This document shows, one piece after another, positions 35,925 through 48,421 of a stretch of 64,000 bases of DNA. Below the pieces are notes generated by a model, which saw only the letters and a program-made list of their open reading frames with translations, was not told where the DNA came from and ran no database searches. A program made the position numbers and the translations under genes. Origin of the DNA: Sebastes aleutianus (Eukaryota; Chordata; Actinopteri; Perciformes; Sebastidae); the NCBI GenBank assembly GCA_916700875.1, contig CAKAKS010000032.1, positions 9,983,001 to 10,047,000 of the forward strand, read 5' to 3'. How positions within the stretch are numbered: position 1 is the stretch's first letter; every line of letters begins with the position of its first letter.

Positions 35925-36694
35925 TTAAAGGGATAGTTTGTGTGCTTTCAAGTGGGGTTGTATGAGGTACTGTACTTATCCATAGTCAGTATATCACCTG
36001 CAGTAGATGGCGGTCAGCATGTCCCCAGTTTGGTGAAGCAGACAGGAGTTACTGCACGGAAGCAAAGTAACATACTGCTGTGGGCGGGGCTGACAGCAAA
36101 ACGTATTTTAGCCAACTAAAAAAATCAATATCAGTTTAAGTGTAGAATATTTGCACTGGTTTACCTTGCTTTCAGGCAGATATACAGTCTATGTGTCTAC
36201 ATGGAACTGAAGCCATTATCTATGCTCTCTCCAAAGCAACCAGACTCCATTGAAAACAACAGTAATTTTACCTCGTAGAACATGGGAGTGGCTGGTCTAC
36301 CACTGCCTCGATCTGTTATTTCTGTTTGTGATATTGTGTGACTTTGGTTAGTTCGGATTCACCAAAGTATCAAAATAGCACAAAAAACGAACTGATTGAG
36401 GCAGCGGTAGACCAGCAACCCATGTGTTTTGCAAGGTAAAATTACAGGTTTTGTAATTGGATTCTGGTGGCTATGGCGAGAGCATAGATGGATACAACGG
36501 CTTCAGTTCCCCGTCGGAAAGGGCTGTCTGACGGCGAGGTAAAGCAGTGAAATTATTCTAAATATAGCGTACACTTAAACTGATATTGATTTTTTTAGAT
36601 GGGCCTTTCTTTTACATGTACTGTAGGTAATACACTGACTATGGATAAGTACCTCATACAACCCCACATCAAAACACCCAAACTATTCCTTTAA
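35925..36694. mobile_element. TTAA-flanked foldback element
   Basis: It starts TTAAAGGGATAGTTTG and ends CAAACTATTCCTTTAA. The inverted arms run almost to the centre (TGGGGTTGTATGAGGTAC pairs with GTACCTCATACAACCCCA; ATCAATATCAGTTTAAGTGT with ACACTTAAACTGATATTGAT; CTGGTCTACCACTGCCTC with GAGGCAGCGGTAGACCAG). The loop is about 50 bp near 36355. No ORF. Confidence 0.85.
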
Positions 36695-39600
36695 AGTGCC
36701 CATTTTAGAAATCCAGAATGCCTTCCTCATAGGGAGCAATTTCTTCTTGTCTTTGACAAGCATATGTTCTCAATTCCCACATATTTAAGGGAAGATACTG
36801 GATGATTCATGAAATATGATTTTTTTTTTTTAACGGGGCTTTTATTCAATGTTCTCTTGATGTTTTTCCTTCATATCCTTTGACGCTTGAACATAAATAA
36901 ATGGCACCCTTTGTGTTGTATGAAGTCACTCCTCTCTACCTGTATGTGGACTAAGTTTGTTTAGTTGTGCTGTTATATTAAGCCCAAACCCCATATGTAT
37001 GATTTCCAAAAATTGTGTGTTTGAATTTGAATGGACTTGCATTGAAGCTCACACTGGTCTGCACCTCGCTGTGTGTGCGTTCTCAAAGTAAGAACTCTTT
37101 CTCTGACCCACACACACACAGACCCAAACAAAGTTAGGGAGTGGGAATCAAGAGGGCCCTCAGGACCCCCCACCACAGTTCCATCAGGGGGCCCCGCAGG
37201 GTGCTTCGGCTCAGCCAACATTCAGTGATATTATAATTGGGGAACTTTTTGAGCCAACATGGGCCATTTATATGGAGCATATGGATTTCCCCATCGTTAG
37301 GCTCCGAGCCAACATGGCTGCTGGACTCTCCTCCGCTAATTGGGTCAGGTCCTAATTAACTGTGTTGGACACACAATGCTCCAGATTTCATTCTTCTCCG
37401 GTCTTATGGAGCTTTTAGCGGCTGGTTCTGTGCCACAGCTTTCGTCGTGTTCGCCGCACTCCAAAGAGAAGAAAACGATCAATAATGTTTATTTAATGGT
37501 CTTGATAAATTATCTATAAATTCAGGGAAAATGTGCCAACTGCTCATTAGCTGTGCATGAAGTTAGATTAGTGAGATTGTCACTCACTGGAACAGCCAGT
37601 TGTGTATTAGTAAAAGTACAAGAACCCATATATGGATCATTGTCAGCTGAATAAAGGCAGAGTAATCAGTCCTTCTCTTACTCCATTACTCTATGCATGA
37701 GCCAGATAAATCCCATTCTCTTGCTCATTCTTATTCTCATTCATGTGTTTACAGAGGCAACGGGCCACACAGAGAGACGCTGAGCTTTGTATTTTACAAA
37801 TGAAAGCGTAGCCACCCTCCATGTTTCCACATAATCCTTCAATTTTTAACCCTGCGTCGGAGTGTTTGACTTTCTTCTCTGGGTGCCACCTTTCAGGACC
37901 CCTTCATCCAATTCAAGAGCTTTTTTTTTTAGGCTTTAGAGACCCCCTTTCTGCTGCCTCACTGGGTGCACTCCAATGAAAGTGCTCAGGTGACCAGAAA
38001 ATGAGGGCATTATCAGAGGCATATGCTTGTAGCGACAGAGGATCAGGCTAGATTAGGGCCTATCATAGCTCAATAAAGCGCTAAGCTGAAGAGCAAACCT
38101 GCGCTGTGTACCGTAAGGCTTCCTTCTCCTCTGTCTGCTGGTCATTGTTTAACGGGATCAGATATTCTGTACACACACACTGGGGTTTAATCCGAGCATG
38201 TGGTCGGGAGCAGACCCCATAGAGGACACACAGCAGCCTTTGTTTACCACCATTTTTCCCAAAGTCGCTCGGATATCGAAGCTCTGAGATCAAGATCATA
38301 GCAAGAGAAGTAATCAGCGGGAGCAGATATGTGGAATTGGTTTGCTTCATCTGTGGATCTAAACGTTTCCCTCCGAGTGCCAATGTCTGGGGAGGGAGAT
38401 ATAAAATTGTTTCACAAAGTGTCTGAACGGGCCGACAAGTGTTTCTGAGAACAGGGAGTGCTGCCCTTTGTTATCTCTCACCGCTGGGACAAACCGCTCG
38501 GTGATTTATTCATTTACACTGCCTGAAACAATTGCATTATCTCGGCCACAACAAAGAGGCACAAAGGGCGCTATGAAAATCCCCTAGGATGTTTATGAGT
38601 CACTAAAGAGTCCAATAACTTTCCCCTTCATCTTTAAGCGGCCGCGGAGGGTCGCATGCTGTGGAGGGCTGCGGGGCGAGGGGAGTCAGGAGGGGGATAC
38701 AGGCCCAGGGAGAGATGCTGATTATGGGTAGGATAAAAGGAGTCCAGGCCTTCTCCTCTGGAGCTGAATGGGGCTCGGTCAGCAGGCCGTCCCATACACT
38801 GGCCTGCTCCATGCTGCTAGAACTTCATAAATTACCCCACAATTACCCCGGGGGGACGCCGAGGGAGGAAAGACAGGCGAGAGAGGGGGAGAGAGTGAAA
38901 GGGGACAGAGCAGAACCGGTTGCCGAGCAGACAGTCATCAGGAGGAGTAGGGCCCAGGTCCAGATGTTGGCCTTCAGGTTGCCAGGACCCAAATGACGGT
39001 AGCCTCCTGAAGACTGTCACTGCTAAATGAGAAGGATTCACATCTGAAATCGAGACTATGTGACATCTGAAAGAAGGAATAACATGCTATTCCTCTTAGA
39101 AATGAAAAGGGTGCCCAATAAAATGTACCCTACTCAATTCATTACACTCAGGAGTTTACAGCCTATAGCTTATTGTGGCTAATGTGAGCTTACATTATTT
39201 ACGATAATACTGTGAAACGGACATTACATTAATCAGATTGCTGACTTTAAGACTCTTTTCTTCTATTTTTCTTCTACTGTAACATAACATTCATCACTTG
39301 TGTTTAGCAAAGGTGCATAGACTCACTTTAAAAGCAAGTACGCAAAGGGTCAAGATGAAGCACACAGGTGCTATATCCGATATCACTTCTTTGTGCACTC
39401 ATTCACTACTCACACTCAATAGTTTACTCAATGGTGCAGCTACAAAATGCGGCACATTGTATCGTGGGATTGTTAGCATAAAGTAGTGTACATGCTGTGG
39501 ACACTACTTTTTTCATTCCATTGTGGATTTTTTTTATTTGGTGCTATAAAAGGTGATAAATTTGCACTCACAGAATTCAGACACAATAAAATGAAATGAA

Positions 39601-39818
39601 ATAAAACAGTGGACAGTAAATTTAGTGCACTATGGAGTAAATAGGGAGGGATTTCGGACACAAACAGGCCCACGCATCTGGTTTTATTAATGAAACAAAG
39701 AATTTCTATATATTAAGTGGTAAGTGGTCACATCATAAAATGCCAACTACTCGTGCATCATGACTTAAAGAACAGAACTAGTTTGATGACCTTTTACATT
39801 AAGCATCCTGCTGCTGCT
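36695..39818. promoter_or_regulatory. Repeat-poor block upstream of olig4, candidate enhancers
   Basis: No gene is recognised. 37240-37460 contains TAATTGGGTC and TAATTAACT (37337-37361). 38400-38640 contains paired SOX-type words (CTTTGTT near 38466, AACAAAG near 38550), CAATTGCATTATC and TTTATGAGTCAC. The interval is free of recognised transposons for about 3 kb, unlike most of the window, and lies 4.4-7.5 kb upstream of the olig4 ATG. Function is inferred from position and texture only. Confidence 0.3.
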
Positions 39819-40608
39819 TTAAAGGGTTGATTCACCCATAAACATTTCCATCCATACACGTAGTTCTCGCTCCTCTCCAATACAATGAAGGTAAATGGAA
39901 TTTAATTTGTGTTACTGTGGATAATACACAGTATGAAATAGTTTTCAGATGGACTATTATTGATATTATTATATGATATTTACAATGCCTGCTTAAAGGT
40001 TCCCTATACGGAATTCAGAGCATATATTGCCCCCACACGGCTCTCAACATGGCAACGGTTGAGCCGGTGGCTCACAGGTAACGGCAAAGACATATATTGC
40101 CAAGAAGTGAGAGTCAACTGATGGTTCCATTGCAACATCAGCGTCCAGCAGCAAAGCTACGCCTCCGTCATTTTGGACTGAAAGCGATTACTGCCGCCGT
40201 CGGTCGGGACGGTGTTATCAGCTGTAACCGCCATATGAGCGCAGTGCAGAGCGGCGGCCGTGAGCTAGCCAGTGGGGAATGGTCACATGCACTAAAAGGC
40301 ACGTGCAGCACTAAAACAAAGCACGGAGATGCTCCGATTACAACACACAGAGGGAGAGTGACTTCATTCTCTGCTCAGGTAGCCATTGCCCCTCTATATC
40401 TTTACATAGCAAATTGAATTTGGCACTTTTAAACATAGGTCTGTGAGATATCCAGAGTATTGGGGGATACAGTTTCTGGAAAGATACGTGCTGCAGACCT
40501 TTTTTTCTGTAGTTTTTTAGAGCAGAGAGCATCACAAATAAAAATGTGCTGCACCTCCAGACAGCAACACAAGTTGGGGGGTCATTTGGGTGAAATGTCC
40601 CTTTAAAC
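39819..40608. mobile_element. TTAA-flanked MITE (outer)
   Basis: It starts TTAAAGGGTTGATTCACCCA and ends GGGTGAAATGTCCCTTTAA, an imperfect inverted terminal repeat. It is 790 bp with a second TTAA-flanked element inside. Confidence 0.65.
39993..40432. mobile_element. Inner TTAA-flanked element
   Basis: It runs from TTAAAGGTTCCCTATACGG to AATTTGGCACTTTTAA; the ends TTAAAGGTTCC and TTAAAAGTGCC are partly inverted. The 106-residue ORF at 40097-40417 lies wholly inside and shows no transposase features. Confidence 0.45.
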
Positions 40609-42473
40609 TGGTGCTATCTAGCTTGTTTAATAAATCAACAGTAGTCTGCATATGATATGGATTTAGTTCATTACAGGACAGGGTAATTATAAATACATAA
40701 GGATAAGTGGATGACTGGTAGATTAGGAAAATAATTAAAACAGTTACTTGGTAAATCCTAATCAATCAAATCAAATCACGCACACAAGCCTATACAGATG
40801 CACACACTTATACACAACACGCACACAAAGTGTATCTGTTCAGCATTGTGCTGGTCACACTTTTGAACAGTTGGCCGCTCACTGGTGCGTGGGGGTGGCT
40901 TTGTGTCGGCGGACTTCTGCCGCTCTGTACCCCCCCTAGCCGTCTCCTCCATCCCCCTCGTCTCTGTTATCCAGCCTGATAAAAACAGGGGACCTGCTCG
41001 CCCAATAATCTCCCTCCACCAAACCCAAGCACGACTCCTGCCTTTCATCAGCACCATTGTTTCAGTCTGTTACCTCCACATGTGCTCCTTTGCCACGGCA
41101 ACACACAGCCCCCCTCCCTCCCTCCCTCGTCTCCGTCCCATCTGTGGATAGGCCTGCCATGTGTCCATTCATAAGGGTGCCGGCGGCAACGCCACTGTAT
41201 GTGGATAGTACATGATGCTGTCCTTTTGTGCGGGGCTCAGTCCTCAGCTACTTACCGCTGACCCCGGGGTCACTGCGCACAATAACCCGAGTGTTGGTGG
41301 CCACTGGCGATCCTCATTGGCCCGTGATTGACGAGCTGATCAATGGCCAGTGAGAGTGTGTGTGTGCCCACATGTGTTTGGTCTCTATACAGCCGCTGCA
41401 GGCCCATTGAATCAAGCGTGTCTGTTTTTTAAGTAATGGTCTTTTGAGGGGCATCAGACTTGTTAGTGACACACAATTGACTTCTTTGGCTTTTAGCTTG
41501 ATGTAGTGAAATGAATAACTGCAATTTAGCTTAATGGGCGCACGCTTTGTCTGGGCATTCGAAAAATTTGAAAGTGGAGTTTATTGCTGTAATATTCAGA
41601 TTTTATCGTATCTCTGTGTGTCGTATTGGGCTGCTGAATTTGAGAACATCCACTTTACATTCTACCATATCCCTTCAGTCAGTCATTTTCATCTTTCTGT
41701 TCCCGTCTTGCTCTTTTGCTCTCTTTACCCCCTGCCCCTTTCTTTCTTTCACGGCACCCACATACACACATTCACTCCGCGAGTCAGGGGCTCAGGTGGG
41801 CGATTATGGACGCACATTAAACCTTAATTCACATATGGCTGGATCTGAATACTGATGAGGAGATCTGCTCCTGTGGCGCAACGTCATCCAGTGGCTGGAA
41901 CATGGATGGCGCCTACAGCAGCAGATCTGTGACTGTGTCCCGTAGGAGTGACGGATGAAGGGAAAAAACACACACAGTGACAGTCAAACACATAATATGA
42001 AGCACAAACTCAGAGTGTTGTTCTTCTCTGCTTCTCTGACAAAAAGCAGGCCACGACCCCGTGGTTTATAGACGTCCCGTTGTTTAACTAATGGAGGGAA
42101 GAAGGGGGACAGTGTTCTCAACCCGTCTCCATCATTGTCACTGAATAAAGATGTTTCATATTCTGGTTCAGATGTCATCTCTACTGAAATCATGACAGTC
42201 TTTTTTAAGATATAAGACATGACGGGCTCTGTTAAACAGGGATTTTAAATAAGCTACGAGTCTGAGATGTCGGTCGCAACGCGCTGGTCATTTTAAACAA
42301 GTATTGCCATGTAAAATAAAGGCATTTTAATTGTTCCACCCATGCAATGAGCCCTTCACAAGATTGAATAAGCTAAGAGTCTCTTTCAAATGAGATGTGT
42401 GTAGCGTGAAGTCGGTGGAGTTCCACTTTAAAGGATAATTTGAATTTTTTCAAGCGTCTTAAATAGGGCTGTC
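40609..42473. promoter_or_regulatory. Intergenic, candidate regulatory block at 41150-41480
   Basis: 41150-41480 is repeat-free, GC-balanced and lacks a credible ORF (GTGACCCCGGGG-type core near 41260-41275; a CCACTGGCGATCC / TGATCAATGGCCAGTG inverted pair near 41300-41353). CA and CT-rich simple sequence lies at 40785-40830 and 41108-41130. No gene recognised. Confidence 0.22.
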
Positions 42474-43190
42474 AAAGTTAACGCAATAATAACACGTTAA
42501 TGCAAATTAGTTTTAACGCCACTATTTTCTTTAACGCATTAGCGCAACTTGCAATTTTTAGGTTTTTAGTCTCAGTTTTAAAGCTAGAGCAAAGATACTG
42601 ATATGAAACTAAGGAATCCATTGGTACCAACCATGTCATACTAGCTTGTCGAGGGTAAATAACGCTCCAAACTTGTGTTAAATTTTGCAAGGAAAAACTG
42701 TCATGGCCATCTTCAAATGGGTCTCTTGAGCTCTGACCTCAACATATATGAATGAAAATGTGTTCTATGGGTACCCACGAGTCTCCTCTTTACAGACATG
42801 CCCACTTTATGATAATCACATGCAGTTTGGGGCAAGTCATAGTCCAGTCAGCACACTGACACACTGACAGCTGTTGTTGCCTGTTGGGCTGCAGTTTGCC
42901 ATGTTGTGACTTGAGCATATTCTTATTCTAAATGCAGTACCTGTGAGGGTTTCTGGACAATATTTGTCATTGTTTTGTGTTTTTAGTTGATTTCCAATAA
43001 TAAATATATACATACATTTGCATAAAAGCAAGCATATATGTCAACTCCCATGTTGATAAGAGTATTAGATACTTGACAAATCTCCCTTTAAGGTACATTT
43101 AAAAAAAAAAAACGTGTGATTAATCATGAATAACTATGGACAATCATGCGATTAATCGTGATTAAATATTTTAATCGATTGACAGCCCAA
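42474..43190 (+). mobile_element. hAT-like MITE family 2, full-length copy
   Basis: It runs from TAGGGCTGTCAAAGTTAACG to CGATTGACAGCCCAA, 717 bp. The flanks GTCTTAAA (42466-42473) and GTATTAAA (43191-43198) are an 8-bp target duplication with one difference. Confidence 0.88.
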
Positions 43191-45200
43191 GTATTAAAAC
43201 AGTACTCACATGCCCATATGTGTGGTGAAAGAGTTATTGTTCGCTGTAATTGTTCTTCCTCTCGATGCTTGCAGTGAAGAGGTCCCTTTATGACAAAAGA
43301 GATGATGATGTGGATGAAATCCACAGTCATCATTCTGTGAAAAAATGCATTTCAGAGTTTAGCTACTATGAGACTTCAGCAGTATGATTTAGTCTAATCA
43401 AATGGGTATCTTCAAAGTGTTTTTAGTGCATTATTCCCTCTTTGTGTTGCTATCCTTTCCTGATTTGATTTGATTTTCCTTGAGCTTTCTTTTATTTCTT
43501 TTAAATAATGTTTTATTTCATGACATGTCTGTTTTATTTTGGTGTTCGTATGAAGCCCTTAGTGATGTTGGTTTGAAAAGTACTCTATAAAGAAAGATTA
43601 TAATCATTATTATCCCTCCACTGTAGCTCAGTAAGGAAACACTGTCCAGGTAAACTGACTAATAATATATATCATGTGCATATAGTGTGCAAATAAGTGT
43701 GTAAGGTGCTGTGTGTGTGTGTATGTGCGTGTGTGTGTGCGCGCGTGTGTGTGTGTGTGTGTAAATGTGTAAATGTGTAAATGTGAATGCCGTTGTTTGC
43801 ATGTTTGTGTTTGTACAGTTATGTCTGTGTGTGTGAGAGTTCAGACAGACAGGCGACAGGTTCTTAGTGTCTTTTGTTCATAACCCTGGTAAACACTATC
43901 TTATTAGTGCTGCTTGTTATATTAACTTTTTTATTTGTTGTTGCACACATTGTAATTACACAGTAGTTTGGATGTTATTAATGTGCTTGCTGACGCTCTG
44001 TAAAACACTCTGTGACTCATTTCAGAACAGATATGTAGTTGTAGTATAATTGCCATCATTACCCTTTAATTAATTTAATCCTTATGTGGTTGCTAAGTGA
44101 ACTGTGGCAAATTCTAGGTTGCATGTTAATGTGAAATGTTATGCAATTACAGATGTGAATTCACTGGCGTTTTTCATCTGTGTTACAGATGGCTTGGTCA
44201 ATCAGAACTGAGGACTGGAGCTGGAGGCGAGGAGAGTTTGTTTGTATATCGCATTTTAAACACAGAGGTTATTTAAATGGGTTTGTATGAGACAAAGAAG
44301 GGCATTAGAGCAGTGATTCTCAAATAAATCAAAATGGATTTCCTAACAAATGTACGAATAAATACAAATAGACAAATAATATGACCAGTAAAACATATTA
44401 GATTACCATCTAATATAACATAAAAAAACATAGTGATGGTTTTACTTCACTCCTTTAGTGTAGTAGCCTGCATCGCAACATCTGAATGAGGCCCCAATGA
44501 CACTCTCAATACTAATGCACTGACAGGCAAAAGCCAGCACTGATCAGCAGATATACAGGCATACATAAAAAGAGATCAAGTCTCTATAATGTGAAAGTAC
44601 ACTGAGATTTCTCCCCTCAGAGTGAAGAACAACATCCCTGCTTCACAGATGCCGCACCAGGCCGCTGTCATATGTCTGTGTGGCCTCTCAGTGGCATGAG
44701 GGCTGAGTGTAGATTTATAGCACCTTTGTCATTGATATCATTCTTTGTCTCACTTTTCCTGTCTCGGAGAGGCACGGGCCTCTAAGTTTGGCCCCAGCAG
44801 AGCCTGCCCTGCTGAGTGCAGCATTAAATATCAATACATGTTTACGAGGGCCCGTAAATACTCGATATACAGAGAAGGAGCGGTGAAAGAGAGAACCAAG
44901 CGGCGCATTTTCTCCCGTGTGCATGAAGATGAAGGAAAGGAGGAGAGGAAAAAGGGCACTTCAGTGTATCAGATAACTCTCCACCTGTTGCAGCTGTTGG
45001 GATTCTGTCTGACAAACCATGTTAAGCTTCATAACCTATTATGTAGTGCATCTTTAATTTTCCGCCTGCATTAATGAGTGACTTTATTTATGTTTGCCGA
45101 GCACTGACGAGTACAAAGTGTCCTTTCGAGTTTTCACTCTGCTTCATTTTCAATTTATTATTCATGATGTGTTCATTCCTAAAAAGATTTAAGGCTCCCA
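43191..45200. other. Intergenic with a TG microsatellite
   Basis: The TG-rich run at 43706-43765, followed by TGTAAATG repeats to about 43788, is the largest microsatellite of this part. No gene recognised; ORFs here lack features. Confidence 0.45.
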
Positions 45201-47300
45201 GAGTAATGAGAGGGCCGTAGACTTAAAGGCAGAGTACGCAGTGTTTAAACAAAAGGTCCCGTAAAAGTACAGCTCTAGTGACTGCGTGGCAGTATATTTG
45301 GGGGAGACAGTGGGCAGGAGGGGGTGCGCCCCAGCTCCGGCCTTTAAAAGATTAACCCTGAGCCCACAAAGGCACAAGGGGCTATGGGGGCCAGGCAGGG
45401 GCGTGAGTGGGCCGCTCGCTGGTTAAACATTGGCCGTCCTGGATCTCCCCGTCATTGTCTAGTTAGCAGCTCTACCCGGGCCCCTGTTAGCGGCGCAGAC
45501 GTATATCTTGGCAGCCGGAGTGAGCCGATACAAAGGCTGTCGGTTGCCCGAAAGGCAGAGATGGAGATGTATGGGTCCAGGGTGGGGTACTCGCCACGTG
45601 GGGCCCGTGATCGTAAAGCCCAAAGCGGGACAGATTGGACAGCGGAGCCCCCCCACTCCCCTTCAATCCTCCTCTTTCTGTGCTCTGACAGTGATAAACG
45701 GGACGCGCAGCCTTCCAGAACAACAAACAGACACTGCCTCATTTCCCCAATGTGGGCGAGGGCAGGCATAAAGGAGGTGCCATCCCATTAGAGCCTGGGC
45801 TCAATGCTGACAAGGCCGAGGCAAAGAGAAGGAGGGCCACTCCAACCGGGGGGCCCCCAACCGGGAGGGGACCGCTCCGCTGTTTTGTTTTCTCAAAAAA
45901 GTGTCATAAAAAACTCTCCTTAATTGGTGCTCCATAAAATTAGCATCTCCAAGCTGATTAGATTTCCTCTCTCCTCGGTCACCATTGTGCCTCCGGGTGA
46001 CCCCATCCCTGCCATTCAATCTCGGCCCTTTCACAATTTTATTGGGCATCAGAGAAAGAGGAAACTCATGTAAGATTTTGCCCTTTGCCCTTCACGTCTC
46101 CTCCTCCCATTCGAGTTAACCAGGTCCCCTTTGAAACATTCGCCCTCTGAAAAGTCAACTCATGATAATACATTGAATGTTGTTATGCTAAACTGGCCAG
46201 AAGGGATGCCTTCAGTGTCATTCCACTTTTCGTGCCTCACTTTGAGTGAAAACTATTGTGTTTCTGTTTATTTATGGTGCAAAGACACATTCCTTTTTGT
46301 CTTCCTCTTAAACCTGACTTCAGCACAACTATTTGAATAACCACGGGGGCTAAAGTGAGCGATCGACATCTAAATAGATTAACCACACTTCCTGAATGTC
46401 TCGAGAAATCTAGATTGCAAAAAAGGTTTCTCCCCCCTCAGCAAAAAGCCCTGTTTATAGACGTGTCGGAGCGGCGCAGACTGAAATATAATCCCATTAA
46501 CTTTGAATGGCGAGTCTCTTACTCTGTCGCATAATGTGTCTCGCGCGGCATGGATAATCGCCATCTCGGTGGAAATGGCGGGGAGATAAAGGGATTTGTG
46601 ATGCCTTGACATCTTTATGGATGGTGTAATATAGTTGGTGGGACCGTAAGCTCCCTCAGAAAAAGTTTTGAGCCGTCTATTTCCTCCCATCTAAAATGTC
46701 ATCCGGCGTGAGCGATGCGTGACAAAATAACCTCATTATGGGTCACAATCTCATTTAGCAGGGTGGATCTGCATTGTACGTTGTGTTTGATGTGGAAACA
46801 AAGTCTTAAAAAGGGAAATTTAACAACAATAATCAGCAGTCAGCATATTTCTTATCGAAGGATTAACATGTCTAGAACAAAAACAATGACTAGTTTTCAG
46901 AATAATAATAGAAGAGAACGTTCAAATCAGATGGATTATTTTAGCGTGTGCTCGCTCGCAGCAAAGCGTGTGGATTTCTGACATCATCATTATCCAAACA
47001 AAGTATTTTGAAAGCAATATTAACAATTTCAGATCCATTGCTAACTCCAAAACCAACCTGACATACTTTATAATAGATTTACTGTCATGGATTTCATTAA
47101 TCAGAGGAAATGTAGCCCCTGTCCTTTATCAAGGTCAGATTTTCAAGCCAAAAACAACTCTATAAGGAGAGTCAGGTAGCTGAGAGTGTGACCTGTATGT
47201 CAGGCAGCAGTGGGAGGGACACATGAAGTTGTTAGGGAGGGAAGGAGGGGTGGGGGGGCATCATTGATATACGCATATCACGGGGAAAGTGAGGGTTAAA
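45201..47300. promoter_or_regulatory. Repeat-poor block, candidate conserved non-coding DNA
   Basis: About 2 kb without recognised transposons. 45370-45800 is GC-rich, and its many overlapping ORFs on both strands reflect low stop-codon density. 45900-46070 and 46440-46700 have the even composition of conserved non-coding elements (for example CTGATTAGATTTCC, CAATTTTATTGGGC, CATAATGTGTCTCGCG, GGATAATCGCCATC). No CpG-island gene start could be tied to an exon. Confidence 0.28.
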
Positions 47301-47723
47301 GAGTGGGAACGTACCAGGACATTGTGATGCAAAGGGCACGGGAGGGTTAAACCAGGTTCTACTTGGCCTCCCGACCCGGGGTCTCTTTGATGCTGCGGCA
47401 TTCAGGACATGGTCCTCTGAGGGGACTCAGTGTGGCGCAGCCCTGGGACCAGACCACTGCCACGGAGCCAGCGGGATTCGGGGGGGGGGGACATGGTCTT
47501 TGTCCCCAAAGAAAATGTACGTGGCTTTGGGTGGGGCTGGGGGAAAGGTCACATACAGGGAGCATGGGGAGAGAGACGAGGGGATCAAAACAAACATCAC
47601 TTTCTCAGCAACTGGTTGGTTACATGATGCATAGACATTACTTAACTGTCACTATCGTTTTTTCCTTTTTACAAATATGTAACTCTTAGCTACAATTGTA
47701 CGACACTACAGACAAAAACTAAG

Positions 47724-48421
47724 GATGCTTACTTGTGTTGGATAAACTGTTTCAAGCTCAACTACATCTGCAGTCACAGATTCAGTCTAAGTGGGACTTC
47801 ATCTACGTCACAGTGAATCTTAAAATACCACAGAAGGTAAATGTCACCTCTCTCCACAAGACACAGAATGGATCAAAACTCGACATCAATACTGGCAGCT
47901 GTGTGGGAGCTGGTACTCTACTGCACATGCTGGGGCATCACAGCAGTCAAGTCCTTCTGAGAGGAGGAGACACTCTGCAGGTAGACTGGAGATGAGTCTC
48001 ACTGTTTACAGTGAATGACTGGTTAAGAGCAGAGACTGCACACCTTTAGAGCTTCACTTCATTTTGGATTGACATTTATATGTTGGTTAACCTTCTACTT
48101 ATTTTGCATTTATGTCCTTAACTATGGACTATGATAGTGGGCTAAAGGTGCCCCATGGACTCTCATTAGAGAATACATGAACAACAGAATAGTAATCTGA
48201 CTCTGAAATACCGGCATGTATACATGTTGCAAATGATTATGGGTAGGACCTGAACTGATGTCTTGAGTGGGGTGATGATGTTAGAGTAGCACGCTGACCA
48301 TGGAAGATCAGTGGTGTCTGGAAAGCTCCCCCCCATCTCCCCGTCTTAATGTTTGTGTAACTGTAATGTATGTTTTTATGATGCCGATGTTGTAATTGTC
48401 TTTGTCCTTTGGAAAATTAAA
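47724..48421 (+). pseudogene. Possible TNF-superfamily ligand 3' exon or remnant
   Basis: An open frame from 47724 to the TGA at 47993-47995 contains KWDFIYVTVNLKI, NVTSLHKTQNGSKLD, CVGAGTLLHMLG and QVLLRGGDTLQVDW. The spacing of these (a YxxVxxxL strand, a polar loop with Cys, then LxxGDTLxV) resembles the C-terminal half of a TNF homology domain. The frame lacks the final strand: TGA follows VDWR, and continuing past it gives WLRAETAHL, a plausible decayed end. Upstream, TAA at 47720-47722 closes the frame. A pyrimidine tract ending CTCTTAG near 47660-47689 could be a splice acceptor, but it would need a frame change. An ATTAAA lies at 48416-48421, followed by an A-rich stretch. It may be the last exon of an unseen gene, a 5'-truncated retrocopy, or chance. 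Confidence 0.3.

Noticed and set aside
45384..45791. 135-residue ORF in a GC-rich region
   Set aside because: Overlapping frames are equally open on both strands, so this reflects base composition and not selection.
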